Shown here in pieces: positions 55,300 to 64,000 of a stretch of 64,000 nucleotides of DNA. The stretch is from Stutzerimonas stutzeri. GTDB lineage: Bacteria; Pseudomonadota; Gammaproteobacteria; Pseudomonadales; Pseudomonadaceae. A program made the position numbers and the translations under genes. Positions within the stretch are counted from its first letter, which is position 1; every line of letters starts with the position of its first letter. The notes under the pieces were generated by a model that worked only from the letters and a program-made list of their open reading frames with translations, was not told the DNA's origin and did no database searches. The DNA lies in the NCBI GenBank assembly GCA_002387205.1, contig DGLA01000010.1:570220-634219 (forward strand), in the 5' to 3' direction.

Positions 55300-56727
55300 T
55301 CAGGCCTGGATCAGTTCACGAACATCCACGAAACGGCCGGTCACTGCAGCTGCAGCAGCCATGGCCGGGCTGACCAGATGGGTCCGCCCGCCGGCACCCT
55401 GCCGGCCCTCGAAGTTGCGGTTTGACGTGGACGCGCAGTGTTCACCACTGCCGAGCTTGTCAGGGTTCATCGCCAGGCACATCGAGCAGCCCGGCTCGCG
55501 CCACTCGAAACCGGCTTCGAGAAAGATCCTGTCCAGCCCTTCGGCTTCCGCCTGCTGCTTGACCAGACCCGAGCCGGGTACAACCATTGCCTGCTTGACG
55601 CTCGATGCAACCTTGCGCCCTTTTGCCACTTCGGCAGCAGCACGCAGGTCTTCGATGCGCGAGTTGGTGCAGGAGCCGATGAACACGCGGTCAAGCTGAA
55701 TGTCAGTGATCGGCTGGTTAGCGCGCAAGCCCATGTATTTCAACGCACGCGTGATGGAATCGCGCTTGACCGGATCGGCCTCGGCGGCCGGATCCGGCAC
55801 ACACTGATCGACCGCAAGCACCATTTCCGGGGAGGTACCCCAGCTGACCTGTGGCTTGATGTCCTCTGCATCCAGCTCGACAACGGTATCGAACACAGCA
55901 TCGTCATCCGACACCAGTTCTTTCCAGGCGGCGACGGCACGTTCCCAGTCGGCACCTTTGGGCGCATAGGGTCGGCCTTCGACATAGGCGATCGTCTTCT
56001 CGTCCGCAGCCACCATACCGACCCGCGCGCCGGCTTCGATGGACATGTTGCAGATGGTCATGCGGCCTTCCATCGACAGGTCGCGGATGGCACTTCCCGC
56101 GAACTCCAGCGCATGACCATTGCCGCCGGCCGTGCCGATCTTGCCGATGACAGCCAGAACGATGTCCTTGGCCGTTACGCCAAAAGGCAGCTTGCCTTCC
56201 ACGCGGACCTGCATGTTCTTCATTTTCTTGGCAACCAGACACTGGGTTGCAAGCACATGCTCGACTTCCGAGGTGCCTATGCCGTGAGCCAGCGCGGCAA
56301 AGGCGCCATGGGTGGAGGTGTGCGAGTCGCCGCAGACCACCGTCATGCCTGGCAGGGTCGCGCCCTGCTCCGGGCCGATAACGTGAACGATGCCCTGGCG
56401 GATGTCGTTCATCTTGAATTCAAGAATTCCGAAGTCATCGCAGTTTTCGTCCAGGGTCTGCACCTGAATGCGCGAAACTTCATCGGCGATCGCCTCGAGA
56501 CCTCCCTGGCGCTCACCCTTTGTGGTGGGCACGTTGTGGTCGGGTGTCGCGATATTCGCGTCGATGCGCCACGGCTTGCGATTGGCCAGACGCAGGCCCT
56601 CAAAAGCCTGTGGTGAAGTTACTTCGTGAAGGATATGGCGGTCGATATAAATCAGCGACGAGCCATCGTCGCGCCGCTTGACCTCATGCATTTCCCAGAG
56701 CTTGTCGTAGAGCGTCTTGCCGGCCAT
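55300..56727 (-). CDS. leuC: 3-Isopropylmalate dehydratase large subunit
   Basis: 475-residue aconitase-family subunit binding a [4Fe-4S] cluster. Ligand Cys residues appear in '[13 protein letters not shown]' and '[10 protein letters not shown]'. '[16 protein letters not shown]' is the standard start, at 56727 behind GAGGAAA; a codon at 56742 is unlikely. It heads leuC-leuD-leuB and diverges from a LysR gene that probably controls it. Confidence 0.97.
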   Translation of the reverse strand: MAGKTLYDKLWEMHEVKRRDDGSSLIYIDRHILHEVTSPQAFEGLRLANRKPWRIDANIATPDHNVPTTKGERQGGLEAIADEVSRIQVQTLDENCDDFGILEFKMNDIRQGIVHVIGPEQGATLPGMTVVCGDSHTSTHGAFAALAHGIGTSEVEHVLATQCLVAKKMKNMQVRVEGKLPFGVTAKDIVLAVIGKIGTAGGNGHALEFAGSAIRDLSMEGRMTICNMSIEAGARVGMVAADEKTIAYVEGRPYAPKGADWERAVAAWKELVSDDDAVFDTVVELDAEDIKPQVSWGTSPEMVLAVDQCVPDPAAEADPVKRDSITRALKYMGLRANQPITDIQLDRVFIGSCTNSRIEDLRAAAEVAKGRKVASSVKQAMVVPGSGLVKQQAEAEGLDRIFLEAGFEWREPGCSMCLAMNPDKLGSGEHCASTSNRNFEGRQGAGGRTHLVSPAMAAAAAVTGRFVDVRELIQA

Positions 56728-56831
56728 CAGACATTTCCTCATCAGTTATTTGGGCCAATAGCCCTTTTGCTTATGGGGTGATGCTATGGCCATACATGAA
56801 ATTACTCAAATTCATATTTTTCATCCAATGC

Positions 56832-56846
56832 ATTCCATGCTGGAAT
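56832..56846. promoter_or_regulatory. LysR-type operator between leuC and the regulator gene
   Basis: ATTCCA-TGC-TGGAAT is a perfect inverted repeat with the T-N11-A spacing of LysR boxes. It lies about 44 bp before the regulator and 105 bp before leuC. A second inverted repeat, ATGAA...TTCAT, is at 56796-56815. Confidence 0.55.
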
Positions 56847-56889
56847 AACTAACTGAGTCAACCACCTCCCCACCCTACAGGAACCGGCC

Positions 56890-57756
56890 ATGGACCTTGC
56901 CAGCCTCAACGCCTTCATCGCCATCGCCGAGACGGGCAGTTTCTCTCTGGCAGGCGAGCGCCTGCACCTGACTCAGCCAGCCGTAAGCAAGCGTCTCGCC
57001 GCGCTGGAGTCGCAATTGAAGGTACGGTTATTCGACCGCCTGGGTAGGGAGGTCAGCCTGACCGAAGCCGGCAGAGCCCTGCTTCCTCGCGCTTATCAGA
57101 TTCTCAACGTGCTGGATGACACCCGCCGGGCGTTGACCAACCTCACCGGCGACGTCAGCGGCCGTCTGTGCCTGGCGACTAGCCACCACATCGGCCTGCA
57201 CCGCCTGCCTCCGCTGCTGAGAACCTTCACCCGGCGCTTCCCCGAAGTAAACCTGGATATTCGGTTCCTCGATTCCGAGATCGCTTATGAAGAAGTCCTG
57301 CATGGGCGCGCCGAATTGGCGGTGATCACCCTGGCGCCACAGACGGCCGCCCCGGTCAGCGCCACCAGGGTCTGGGATGACCCTCTGGACTTCGTCGTCG
57401 CCCCAGAGCATCCCCTGGCACAGAAGGCCGGGATCACACTGGCTGACGTGGCCCGCTACCCGGCGGTATTCCCAGGTGGCAATACCTTTACCCATCACAT
57501 TGCCCAGCGGCTGTTCGAGCGTGAAGGGCTCACTCCGAACATCACCATGAGCACCAACTATATGGAGACGATAAAGATGATGGTCTCCATCGGTATCGCC
57601 TGGAGCGTCCTGCCGCGCACCATGCTGGACGAGCAAGTGGTGCGCCTGCCGCTGCCGGACGTGCAGCTTACGCGGCAGCTGGGCTATATCGTACATACCG
57701 ACCGCACCTTGTCGAATGCGGCAAAGGCCTTCATGACGCTGCTTGAAGCAGGCTGA
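56890..57756 (+). CDS. LysR-family transcriptional regulator
   Basis: 288-residue regulator. The winged helix-turn-helix occupies residues 1-60 ('ETGSFSLAGERLHLTQPAVSKRL' in shortened form), followed by the effector-binding domain. Homologues lie beside leuC in pseudomonads (PA3122, from memory). The divergent arrangement and shared operator suggest control of leuCDB, perhaps with an isopropylmalate-like inducer; this is inference. Confidence 0.9.
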   Translation: MDLASLNAFIAIAETGSFSLAGERLHLTQPAVSKRLAALESQLKVRLFDRLGREVSLTEAGRALLPRAYQILNVLDDTRRALTNLTGDVSGRLCLATSHHIGLHRLPPLLRTFTRRFPEVNLDIRFLDSEIAYEEVLHGRAELAVITLAPQTAAPVSATRVWDDPLDFVVAPEHPLAQKAGITLADVARYPAVFPGGNTFTHHIAQRLFEREGLTPNITMSTNYMETIKMMVSIGIAWSVLPRTMLDEQVVRLPLPDVQLTRQLGYIVHTDRTLSNAAKAFMTLLEAG

Positions 57757-57881
57757 GCATACTTGCACTTTGCCATCTACTGCGGATAAGTTCGCATTGA
57801 ATGACAACTACAAGATGCGCATGCTCGCCATTCGTCTCCAGCCGACGCCCCTGCCACCGGCCTATCCGACCGAGTCTGTTC

Positions 57882-60785
57882 ATGCCTCCCACTGAGCCCC
57901 AAGACATAGCGACCGAAACATCCAATGTTCAGCAGGCGACACCTTGGCAGGACGCCACACAGCTGCTTTCGGTACTTGAAGGCACCGGGCTTGGCGTCTG
58001 GTCCTGGCATCCGCTGTGCGGGATGCTGCAATGGTCACGCGGAACCGCAAGGCTGTACGGGCTGGACGATTCCCGGGTGCAGATCCGGCAAGACGATTAT
58101 CTGGCTATGGTTGCGGATGAGGACAGGTCGCGCATCCAGCAGCAGGTGCGCGCTGCACTGAAAGACAGCAAGGCCCGCTTCGGCTTTCGCCATCGGGTGC
58201 ACTCTGCAGACATGAGCGTGCGCTGGCTGGAAGTCGAAGGCCAGTGGCAGTCTCATGCTGCGGCTCGTTCGATACTGGTCGGCATCGTCAGGGATGTGAC
58301 TGACCAGCACGTCCAGGCACAGGCACTGGCGGATAGCCAGGAACGCCTCGAACTGGCATTGGCCTCAGCAGAACTGGGCAACTGGGAATGGCATATACCC
58401 AGCGACACCCTGTATGCCTCGACTCGAGCGCTGGAATTGCAGGGTACGGTCAAGGAGACCTTCAATGGCTCGTTCCGGGAATTCTTCCGAAGTGTTGCGA
58501 CCAAGGACAGGCGGGCCATGCGTGAAGCCTACGGGGAATTGCTTACCGGAAGACGACAAACCTATCTGGCGGTCTACAGGGCAGAACATGCCGACGGCTC
58601 GGTTCGCCACCTTGAAAGTACCGCCAAGCTCTACCGCGACGAGCAAGGTGCACCACTCAGGATGGCCGGAATCATCATTGATGCCACCGAACGCGTTCTT
58701 CGCGAGCAACGCCTAGCCGCTTCGGAAGCAAAGTTTGCCACCCTCTTCCAGGGCAGCCCCGACCCGGTCTCGGTATCGCGCATACGCGACGGAAAATTTC
58801 TTGATGTCAATCCTGCCTTCAGCGCGGTCTTTGGCTGGGCCAAGGATGAAATCATCGACCGCTCGGGCCTCGACATCGACTTCTGGTGTGATGAGGCGCA
58901 ACGGCAGCTCCTGTTTCAACAAATGAGGCGCGACCACCGTCTCGAGGAAGCCTTGGCGCAGTTTCATACCAGGGATGGTCGCGTGGTGACCTGCGTGGTT
59001 TCCAGCCGCTTCGTACGGATCGATGATGGGTTGTGCGTCGTGACGACCTTCCGCGACATCACCAAACGGCAACAGGCCGAGGCGGCACTCAAGGCCAGCG
59101 AAGCGAAGTTTGCCAAAGCATTCCACTCCAGCCCCGACGCGATCATCATCAGCGACCGTGAGAGCGGTCGCTTCATAGAAGTCAACGAGGGCTTCTATCG
59201 GCTTAGTGGATACCTCGCCGAGGAGGCCATCGGCCGTACGTCGACCGAGCTGGGCATCTGGCCCGGCAGTCAGCGCAAGGCGATCCTCGAGCGGCTGAAG
59301 CGGGAAGGACGCGTCTCGAACTGGGAGATGACTGGCCAGGATCGCTGGGGTCGCTCGAAGCAGATCGAGGTTTCGGTCGAGCCCATCGAACTCAACGGTA
59401 TCGACTGCCTGCTGCTGTCGGCGCGGGACATCAGCCAGCTGAAGGCCGCTCACGCGCAAATTCATCACCTGGCCTATCACGACCCACTGACCAACCTGCC
59501 CAATCGTGCCTTGCTGATGAATCGACTGACGCAGCAAACCGCGTTGCACAAGCGGCATAACCTTCGCGGCGCCCTGCTCTTTCTCGACCTCGATCATTTC
59601 AAGCACATCAACGACTCGCTGGGCCACCCTGTCGGTGACGGCGTGCTGAAGATGGTCACGGCGCGGCTGGAGGCCAGCGTGCGCCAGGAAGACACCGTGG
59701 CTCGCCTAGGCGGCGACGAATTCGTCGTGTTGCTGACCGGCCTAAGCGGCAAGCGCTCGCAAGTCACCCGGCACGTCAGGCAAGTAGCCGAAAAACTGCG
59801 CACGCTGCTGGCCGAGCCCATGGTCTTCGAAGGTAATCAGCTGCAGGTCACACCGAGCATTGGCATTGCGCTTATACCGGACCACGGCGAAACCCCCGCC
59901 GACCTGCTCAAGCGCGCCGACATCGCCCTGTATCGCGCCAAGGATGCCGGGCGCAACGCCATCCAGCTGTTCCGCACGACCATGCAGGAGGAGGCGAGCG
60001 CCCGCCTGCAACTGGAGAACGAACTGCGCCGGGCCTTGCAGCGCGGAGAGTTCGAGCTCTATCTGCAGCCTCAGGTCGATGCCCGATCAGCCACTGTCGT
60101 CGGTGCCGAAGTCCTGTTGCGATGGCAGCATCCGGAACACGGCCTGCGTGCGCCCGGACAGTTCATCGACGTTCTCGAGGAGAGCGGCCTGATCATCGAG
60201 GTTGGCGCCTGGGTGATCCGCGAAGCCTGCCGTCTCGGCGCCCTGCTCCTGCAAGGCGGGCTGGTGCAGCCGGAGCGTTTCAGCTTGTGCGTCAACATCA
60301 GCCCCCGGCAATTCCGCCAGGGTGAGTTCGTCGAGCGCATAGTCGATACGCTGAGCGCGGCCGGCCTGCCGCCGCAGATGATCAAGCTGGAAATTACCGA
60401 GGGCATCGTGATCCAGAACCTGGACGACACGATCGCCAAGATGCGCCGCCTACAGCGGCACGGGGTAAGCTTCGCGATGGATGATTTTGGCACTGGCTAC
60501 TCGTCGCTTACCTACCTCAAGCGTCTGCCGGTGGATCTGTTGAAAATCGATCAGTCGTTCGTTCGCGATGCGTTGGACGATACGAACGACGCCGCAATCA
60601 TTCGCGCCATTGTCGCCATGGCCAAGAGCCTGGAACTGGACGTGATCGCCGAAGGTGTAGAGCTGCAAGCACAGCTTGACCTGTTGCAGCTGCAGGATTG
60701 CCATCTGTATCAGGGCTACCTGTTCAGCCGGCCAGTGCCGTTTGCAGACTTCAGCGCGCTGTTGCGCAACGACAGGAAGTCCTGA
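57882..60785 (+). CDS. PAS-GGDEF-EAL cyclic-di-GMP signalling protein
   Basis: 967-residue soluble protein (994 if the ATG at 57801 is used; neither has a strong ribosome site). Four PAS-type sensor domains (about residues 25-500) are followed by GGDEF with the intact motif 'RLGGDEFVVLL' and a C-terminal EAL domain. EAL reads EVLLRW, with the catalytic Glu kept; 'NISPRQF', 'ITEG' and 'DDFGTGYSSLTYLKRLPVD' (split) retain metal and loop residues. Both synthase and phosphodiesterase activities may be present. No membrane helix. Signal unknown. Confidence 0.88.
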   Translation: MPPTEPQDIATETSNVQQATPWQDATQLLSVLEGTGLGVWSWHPLCGMLQWSRGTARLYGLDDSRVQIRQDDYLAMVADEDRSRIQQQVRAALKDSKARFGFRHRVHSADMSVRWLEVEGQWQSHAAARSILVGIVRDVTDQHVQAQALADSQERLELALASAELGNWEWHIPSDTLYASTRALELQGTVKETFNGSFREFFRSVATKDRRAMREAYGELLTGRRQTYLAVYRAEHADGSVRHLESTAKLYRDEQGAPLRMAGIIIDATERVLREQRLAASEAKFATLFQGSPDPVSVSRIRDGKFLDVNPAFSAVFGWAKDEIIDRSGLDIDFWCDEAQRQLLFQQMRRDHRLEEALAQFHTRDGRVVTCVVSSRFVRIDDGLCVVTTFRDITKRQQAEAALKASEAKFAKAFHSSPDAIIISDRESGRFIEVNEGFYRLSGYLAEEAIGRTSTELGIWPGSQRKAILERLKREGRVSNWEMTGQDRWGRSKQIEVSVEPIELNGIDCLLLSARDISQLKAAHAQIHHLAYHDPLTNLPNRALLMNRLTQQTALHKRHNLRGALLFLDLDHFKHINDSLGHPVGDGVLKMVTARLEASVRQEDTVARLGGDEFVVLLTGLSGKRSQVTRHVRQVAEKLRTLLAEPMVFEGNQLQVTPSIGIALIPDHGETPADLLKRADIALYRAKDAGRNAIQLFRTTMQEEASARLQLENELRRALQRGEFELYLQPQVDARSATVVGAEVLLRWQHPEHGLRAPGQFIDVLEESGLIIEVGAWVIREACRLGALLLQGGLVQPERFSLCVNISPRQFRQGEFVERIVDTLSAAGLPPQMIKLEITEGIVIQNLDDTIAKMRRLQRHGVSFAMDDFGTGYSSLTYLKRLPVDLLKIDQSFVRDALDDTNDAAIIRAIVAMAKSLELDVIAEGVELQAQLDLLQLQDCHLYQGYLFSRPVPFADFSALLRNDRKS

Positions 60786-60793
60786 ACAAAAAG

Positions 60794-60811
60794 GGCGTCT
60801 CGCGACGCCCT
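60794..60811. terminator. Terminator between the PAS-GGDEF-EAL gene and hsp20
   Basis: GGGCGTC-TCGC-GACGCCC, flanked by A-rich and CTCTT sequence, 7 bp after the coding end; it can serve both convergent genes. Confidence 0.7.
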
Positions 60812-60818
60812 CTTCAGA

Positions 60819-61265
60819 TCAGGCCTGCTCCAGCGCCGGCCGCTCACCGTTGATCGGGATGCGCTTGGGCTTGGCTTCTTCCGGCACGATGCGCTCGAGC
60901 TCAATGGTCAGCAGTCCGTTGTTCAGCGCGGCGCCCCTGACCTCTATGTGGTCAGCGAGGCGGAACGACAGCTTGAACGCGCGCTGGGCAATGCCCTGAT
61001 GCAGGTAGGTGACGTTGTCACTCCCGTTTTCGCGCTTGCCGCCAGTGATGGTCAGCACGCCGCGCTCGACCTGCAGATCCAGGTCGGAATCCTGAAAGCC
61101 CGCAGCTGCTACGATGATGCGGTACTGGTCATCACCGTGTTTTTCCACGTTATAAGGTGGAAACGAGCTGTTGGCGTCATTGCGCAAGGCCGACTCGAAC
61201 AGGTCGTTGAAACGATCGAAGCCAATGGATTGGCGAAACAGTGGAGCCATCGAGAAATTGGTCAT
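60819..61265 (-). CDS. ibpA: Small heat-shock protein, Hsp20/IbpA type
   Basis: 148-residue cytoplasmic holdase chaperone. An N-terminal arm with 'MAPLFRQSIGFDRFNDLFE' (broken by role), an alpha-crystallin domain ending 'AFKLSFRLADHIEVRGAALNNGLLTIEL' (only parts quoted), and a C-terminal 'KPKRIPING' tail with the I-x-I motif. It has a sigma-32-like promoter and a likely RNA thermometer over its ribosome site. Confidence 0.92.
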   Translation of the reverse strand: MTNFSMAPLFRQSIGFDRFNDLFESALRNDANSSFPPYNVEKHGDDQYRIIVAAAGFQDSDLDLQVERGVLTITGGKRENGSDNVTYLHQGIAQRAFKLSFRLADHIEVRGAALNNGLLTIELERIVPEEAKPKRIPINGERPALEQA

Positions 61266-61273
61266 TTTGCTAT

Positions 61274-61330
61274 CTCCTGATATTCAGCGAGTGGTACATC
61301 CAGGACCCGATTTCGGCATCCTGTGATGCC
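61274..61330 (-). promoter_or_regulatory. ROSE-like RNA thermometer in the hsp20 5' leader
   Basis: Read leftward, TCCTGGAT (61305-61298) pairs with ATCAGGA (61281-61275) leaving one bulged G, so the AGGAG ribosome site (61278-61274) is sequestered. The bulged G opposite the ribosome site is a hallmark of ROSE elements, known on ibpA of pseudomonads. An upstream GGCATC/GATGCC hairpin (61315-61330) completes the layout. Confidence 0.6.
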
Positions 61331-61332
61331 CT

Positions 61333-61360
61333 AGATAGGTGCCACACGCTGATTTTCAAG
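61333..61360 (-). promoter_or_regulatory. Sigma-32-type heat-shock promoter of hsp20
   Basis: CTTGAAA (61360-61354), 13-bp spacer, ACCTATCT (61340-61333), close to CTTGAAA-N11-16-CCCCATNT. It gives a leader of about 60 nt ahead of the ATG. Confidence 0.6.
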
Positions 61361-61381
61361 ACCGTCCGTCGGAGTTTTGAC

Positions 61382-62128
61382 ATGTCGAAAGTGATGCTGA
61401 TAACAGGCGCGAGCCGCGGAATCGGTGCCGCCACGGCGAGGCTGGCAGCGGCCGAAGGGTACGCGCTGTGCCTGAACTATCATCGGCGCCAGGACGCGGT
61501 CGAGCAGCTGCTGCACCAGGTGCACGACCTTGGCGTGCGCGCGATCGCCGTCGAAGCGGACATCGCGGACGAGTCCCAGGTCACCAGGCTGTTCGCGGCC
61601 GTCGATGCCGAATTCGGCAGACTCGACGTACTTGTGAACAATGCGGGCATGCTGGAGCGCCAGATGCGCCTGGACGAGATGGACCGAGCGCGACTGGAGC
61701 GGGTTTTCGCGGTAAACGTCTTCGGCAGCTTTTCCTGCGCTCGCGAGGCAGTGAAACGTATGTCGACGCGTTACGGCGGGCACGGCGGCGCCATCGTCAA
61801 TGTCTCCTCCATCGCGGCGAAGCTTGGCGCGCCGAACGAATATGTCGACTACGCGGCAGCCAAAGGGGCGATCGACAGCATGACCCTTGGACTGGCCAAG
61901 GAGGTCGCTGCGCAGGGCATTCGCGTCAACGCGGTACGGCCGGGCGTGATCGACACCGAAATCCATGCCAGCGGCGGCGAACCCGGACGGGTCGAGCGGG
62001 TGAAAGCGGGCGTTCCGCTGGGTCGTGGCGGTCATGCCGAGGAAGTGGCCGAAGCGATTCTCTGGCTGGCAAGCGATAAGGCCAGCTACACCTGCGGTGC
62101 TTTGCTCGACGTCAGTGGTGGCCGCTAG
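61382..62128 (+). CDS. Short-chain dehydrogenase/reductase
   Basis: 248-residue NAD(P)-dependent oxidoreductase. Cofactor loop '[15 protein letters not shown]' (about 9-23), 'NNAGML', catalytic Ser in '[12 protein letters not shown]' and Y-x-x-x-K in '[12 protein letters not shown]'. The start at 61382 follows GGAG; the frame is open upstream but overlaps the hsp20 start. The substrate is unknown; the family includes 3-oxoacyl-reductases and glucose dehydrogenases. Its stop overlaps that of convergent dusC (CTAG). Confidence 0.88.
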   Translation: MSKVMLITGASRGIGAATARLAAAEGYALCLNYHRRQDAVEQLLHQVHDLGVRAIAVEADIADESQVTRLFAAVDAEFGRLDVLVNNAGMLERQMRLDEMDRARLERVFAVNVFGSFSCAREAVKRMSTRYGGHGGAIVNVSSIAAKLGAPNEYVDYAAAKGAIDSMTLGLAKEVAAQGIRVNAVRPGVIDTEIHASGGEPGRVERVKAGVPLGRGGHAEEVAEAILWLASDKASYTCGALLDVSGGR

Positions 62129-63099
62129 ACCGCCGTTTCAAGACCTGGCGCCTGCAAATCGATACCCAGTAGCGCGTCGAGACGCTGGCAATCGTTCTCG
62201 CGACGAAGCTGGTCGAACAGTGCAACCGCTTCAGGATAGCTACGGGTGAGCATGGATACCCATTGCTTGAGGCGGCCCGGCGCGTAGCGTGGTGACATCT
62301 TCCGCCTGGCCTGCAGCCAGAACTCGGCCAGCAGCGGTTGCAGCGTGCTCCAGCCCATCGGTTCGACAGTGCCGCCCCGGCTCGCAGCGCTGATCTGCCG
62401 TGCCAGGTCCGGCCGGCAAACCAGGCCCCGACCGAGCATGATGTCCTCTACCCCGCTGATCTCCCGGCAACGACGCCAGTCCTCGAGCGACCAGATATCA
62501 CCGTTGGCGTACACCGGGACCGATACCACGTCCTGGACCCTGGCCACCCATTCCCAGTGCGCCGGCGGCTTGTAACCGTCGACCTTGGTCCGGGCGTGCA
62601 CCACCAGCTGCTCAGCACCGCCATCGACCAGGGCCCTTGCGCAGTCAAGCGCGCCGTCCGGGCTGTCGTAGCCCAAGCGCATCTTTGCCGTGACAGGCAC
62701 ATGCGCGGGCACGGCCTTGCGCACCTCATGGAGGATCGAATGCAACAGCTCCGGCTCCTTGAGCAGAACAGCGCCGCCCCGCGACTTGTTGACGGTTTTG
62801 GCCGGGCAACCGAAGTTGAGATCGATCGCGGGCGCACCAAGCGTGCAGGCGAATGCAGCATTGTCGGCGAGGCATAGCGGGTCCGAGCCCAGCAGCTGCA
62901 CTCTCAGCGGCGTTCCTGCACGGGTCATCGCCCCGCTATCGAGTTCAGGGGCCAGCTTGCGGAAGCTGGACGGTGGCAACAGCCGATCTGAGACGCGGAT
63001 GAATTCCGTGACACACCAGTCGACATCTCCGACGCCTGTCAGCACGTCACGAAGAATGTCGTCGACCAGCCCCTCCATGGGCGCGAGGGCGATTTGCAT
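62125..63099 (-). CDS. dusC: tRNA-dihydrouridine(16) synthase
   Basis: 324-residue flavoenzyme reducing uridine in tRNA. '[13 protein letters not shown]' at the start, '[21 protein letters not shown]' (shown partly: [10 protein letters not shown]) with the catalytic Cys, and '[10 protein letters not shown]' and '[12 protein letters not shown]' are Dus motifs; the '[16 protein letters not shown]' form fits DusC. The frame begins at 63111 with TTG, but the ATG at 63099 is the more natural start. Confidence 0.93.
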   Translation of the reverse strand: MQIALAPMEGLVDDILRDVLTGVGDVDWCVTEFIRVSDRLLPPSSFRKLAPELDSGAMTRAGTPLRVQLLGSDPLCLADNAAFACTLGAPAIDLNFGCPAKTVNKSRGGAVLLKEPELLHSILHEVRKAVPAHVPVTAKMRLGYDSPDGALDCARALVDGGAEQLVVHARTKVDGYKPPAHWEWVARVQDVVSVPVYANGDIWSLEDWRRCREISGVEDIMLGRGLVCRPDLARQISAASRGGTVEPMGWSTLQPLLAEFWLQARRKMSPRYAPGRLKQWVSMLTRSYPEAVALFDQLRRENDCQRLDALLGIDLQAPGLETAV

Positions 63100-63274
63100 G
63101 GTACTGACCAATCGAAAAGGGAGGGCATTGTACGGAGCAACGCGTGCCGAAGAAACGTTGCAGTACAGACCTGGGCAACCTCTTCGTCGCCTTCACGGGG
63201 ACCAGGCGCAGAGGCGATTCTATGTTCGCTGCATAAGCGACTGGCACAAAGCCCATCCCTCAACACACACCGTG

Positions 63275-63595
63275 CTATTCGTCCTCATGGTCGCCTAGCG
63301 TGGGGCGCTGCCTATGCTCCATATCCGTGTCATTGTCCCCATGCGCCGACTGATCGTAACGCTGCGGTCGGCGCTCATCCGTGTCGTGCTCGGTTTCGCC
63401 ATTTTTAGGCTGTTGAAGCCGATCGATACCCTCCCCCAAGCCCATGGAGCCGTTGCCCAGGGTTCGATTGGCGGCGCCGGTATTCTGCGCCAGCTCGATC
63501 GCCCCTAACGCCTGCACAGGCGCGTCTTCGGCCATTCCCTGCGCGGCGGCCATTGCGATCAGGGCACCGAACATCACGGTTGAATAGTTTTGCAT
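63275..63595 (-). CDS. Small exported hypothetical protein
   Basis: 106-residue protein. A signal peptide (about 1-22, VMFGALIAMAAAQGMA) is followed by a mature part with no Cys, then a hydrophilic C-terminus rich in Asp, Glu, His and Arg (ETEHDTDERRPQRYD). A strong GAGGAG ribosome site lies 6 bp before the ATG; the frame opens slightly earlier at 63619. I do not recognise the family. It is likely periplasmic. Confidence 0.6.
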   Translation of the reverse strand: MQNYSTVMFGALIAMAAAQGMAEDAPVQALGAIELAQNTGAANRTLGNGSMGLGEGIDRLQQPKNGETEHDTDERRPQRYDQSAHGDNDTDMEHRQRPTLGDHEDE

Positions 63596-63746
63596 GAGGT
63601 TCTCCTCGCAAGATTGCATATGGATTTAGGCAGCACCGCTTTCGGTGCGTGCGCCATAGGCGACCGACGGCGATCGGAACCGTAAACACATTGGGGGGTC
63701 AATTCGGTTGAGAGCTGATATGTCTGGTTAGAAAGGAATCGAACAC

Positions 63747-63932
63747 ATGATCACGCCGGCCCTGGTAATACTCTTGATGGTCATCGGCTGGAGCAGCGCC
63801 GCCTTCGCAATGCTCTGGGGGATGCTTCGAGTCACTCGTCACCATCTGCGTACCAGTCCGGAGGTGAAGCAATCCACTCCCGGACAGGCCCGAAACAACC
63901 AGCCGCCGCAGGGTATTACGTTAAGTACTTGA
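63747..63932 (+). CDS. Small membrane protein of unknown function
   Basis: 61-residue protein with one strong helix (about 4-25, PALVILLMVIGWSSAAFAML) and a basic, then polar tail. AAAGGA lies 9 bp before the ATG. It may be a single-span inner-membrane protein. No known family seen. Confidence 0.5.
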   Translation: MITPALVILLMVIGWSSAAFAMLWGMLRVTRHHLRTSPEVKQSTPGQARNNQPPQGITLST

Positions 63933-63960
63933 ATCTGAATGGACGCGGCCAAATAAACCC

Positions 63961-63988
63961 GTGACAGCCAGGCCGAAACCTGTAGAAT
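63961..63988 (+). promoter_or_regulatory. Promoter at the right edge, stable-RNA type
   Basis: GTGACA, 16-bp spacer, TAGAAT (63983-63988), then GCGCCCC as a GC-rich discriminator. Such promoters often drive tRNA or rRNA genes in pseudomonads. The transcribed gene is outside the window. Confidence 0.45.
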
Positions 63989-64000
63989 GCGCCCCACAGA

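Noticed and set aside
55438..56616. 392-codon frame opposite leuC
   Set aside because: Shadow of leuC; His/Arg-rich with no motif.

Overview
The window is a GC-rich gammaproteobacterial chromosome segment from a member of the Pseudomonadaceae, most likely of the P. stutzeri (Stutzerimonas) type. Two blocks keep gene orders that I recall from P. aeruginosa PAO1. One is nitrate assimilation: nasA, phosphatase/kinase, nirB, nirD, nasC, cobA. The other is pepN, DUF2797, DUF1315, rhomboid, phosphatase, nadK, DUF1853, then fadH, a nitrilase-like gene, an AraC regulator, tRNA-Asp, gspC/D (xcpP/Q), metZ, purF, cvpA, a SPOR gene, folC, accD, trpF, truA, fimV, asd and leuBDC. I see no insertion sequence, prophage or CRISPR array.

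Region 1-13770 is mainly nitrogen acquisition. The end of an ABC nitrate importer (permease and ATPase) is followed by a thioesterase and a convergent PfkB-type kinase. Then come an MFS nitrate transporter (nasA), a PP2C-Ser/Thr-kinase fusion, NADH nitrite reductase (nirBD), the molybdenum nitrate reductase (nasC) and cobA, which makes the sirohaem precursor for NirB. Both nasA and nirB have a sigma-54 type -24/-12 promoter, an upstream NtrC-like site and a leader with an A1/G4 hexaloop hairpin followed by a terminator. This is the layout expected for control by nitrogen limitation plus NasT-type (ANTAR) antitermination.

Region 13900-29290 holds an RND-like exporter with a YCF48-type beta-propeller partner, pepN, a tightly packed nadK-phosphatase-rhomboid-DUF1315-DUF2797 operon ending in a REP-like doublet, DUF1853, chrA, a PLP-dependent deaminase-like enzyme and a coiled-coil protein of unknown function. 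Region 29676-40850 has fadH, a nitrilase-like/AraC pair, a cyanide-insensitive bd-type oxidase operon (cioA, cioB, a DUF2474 small protein, a possible 28-residue protein), tRNA-Asp, and gspC-gspD. GspD carries an unusual C-terminal SPOR domain, and no other type II secretion genes are next to it.

Region 40873-56727 is a long leftward run of biosynthetic genes for methionine, purine, folate, fatty acid, tryptophan, leucine and lysine/threonine precursors, with fimV and truA. A LysR regulator diverges from leuC. The right end has a PAS-GGDEF-EAL protein, a small heat-shock gene with a sigma-32-like promoter and a ROSE-like RNA thermometer, an SDR oxidoreductase, dusC, two small envelope proteins, and a promoter at the edge resembling those of stable RNA genes.

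The points most worth following up are the GspD-SPOR fusion and its likeness to the nearby DedD-like SPOR domain, the loss or relocation of the remaining xcp genes beside tRNA-Asp, a PfkB-type phosphofructokinase in a pseudomonad, paired attenuators in the nitrate genes, and 7-bp periodic repeat arrays in several gaps between genes.
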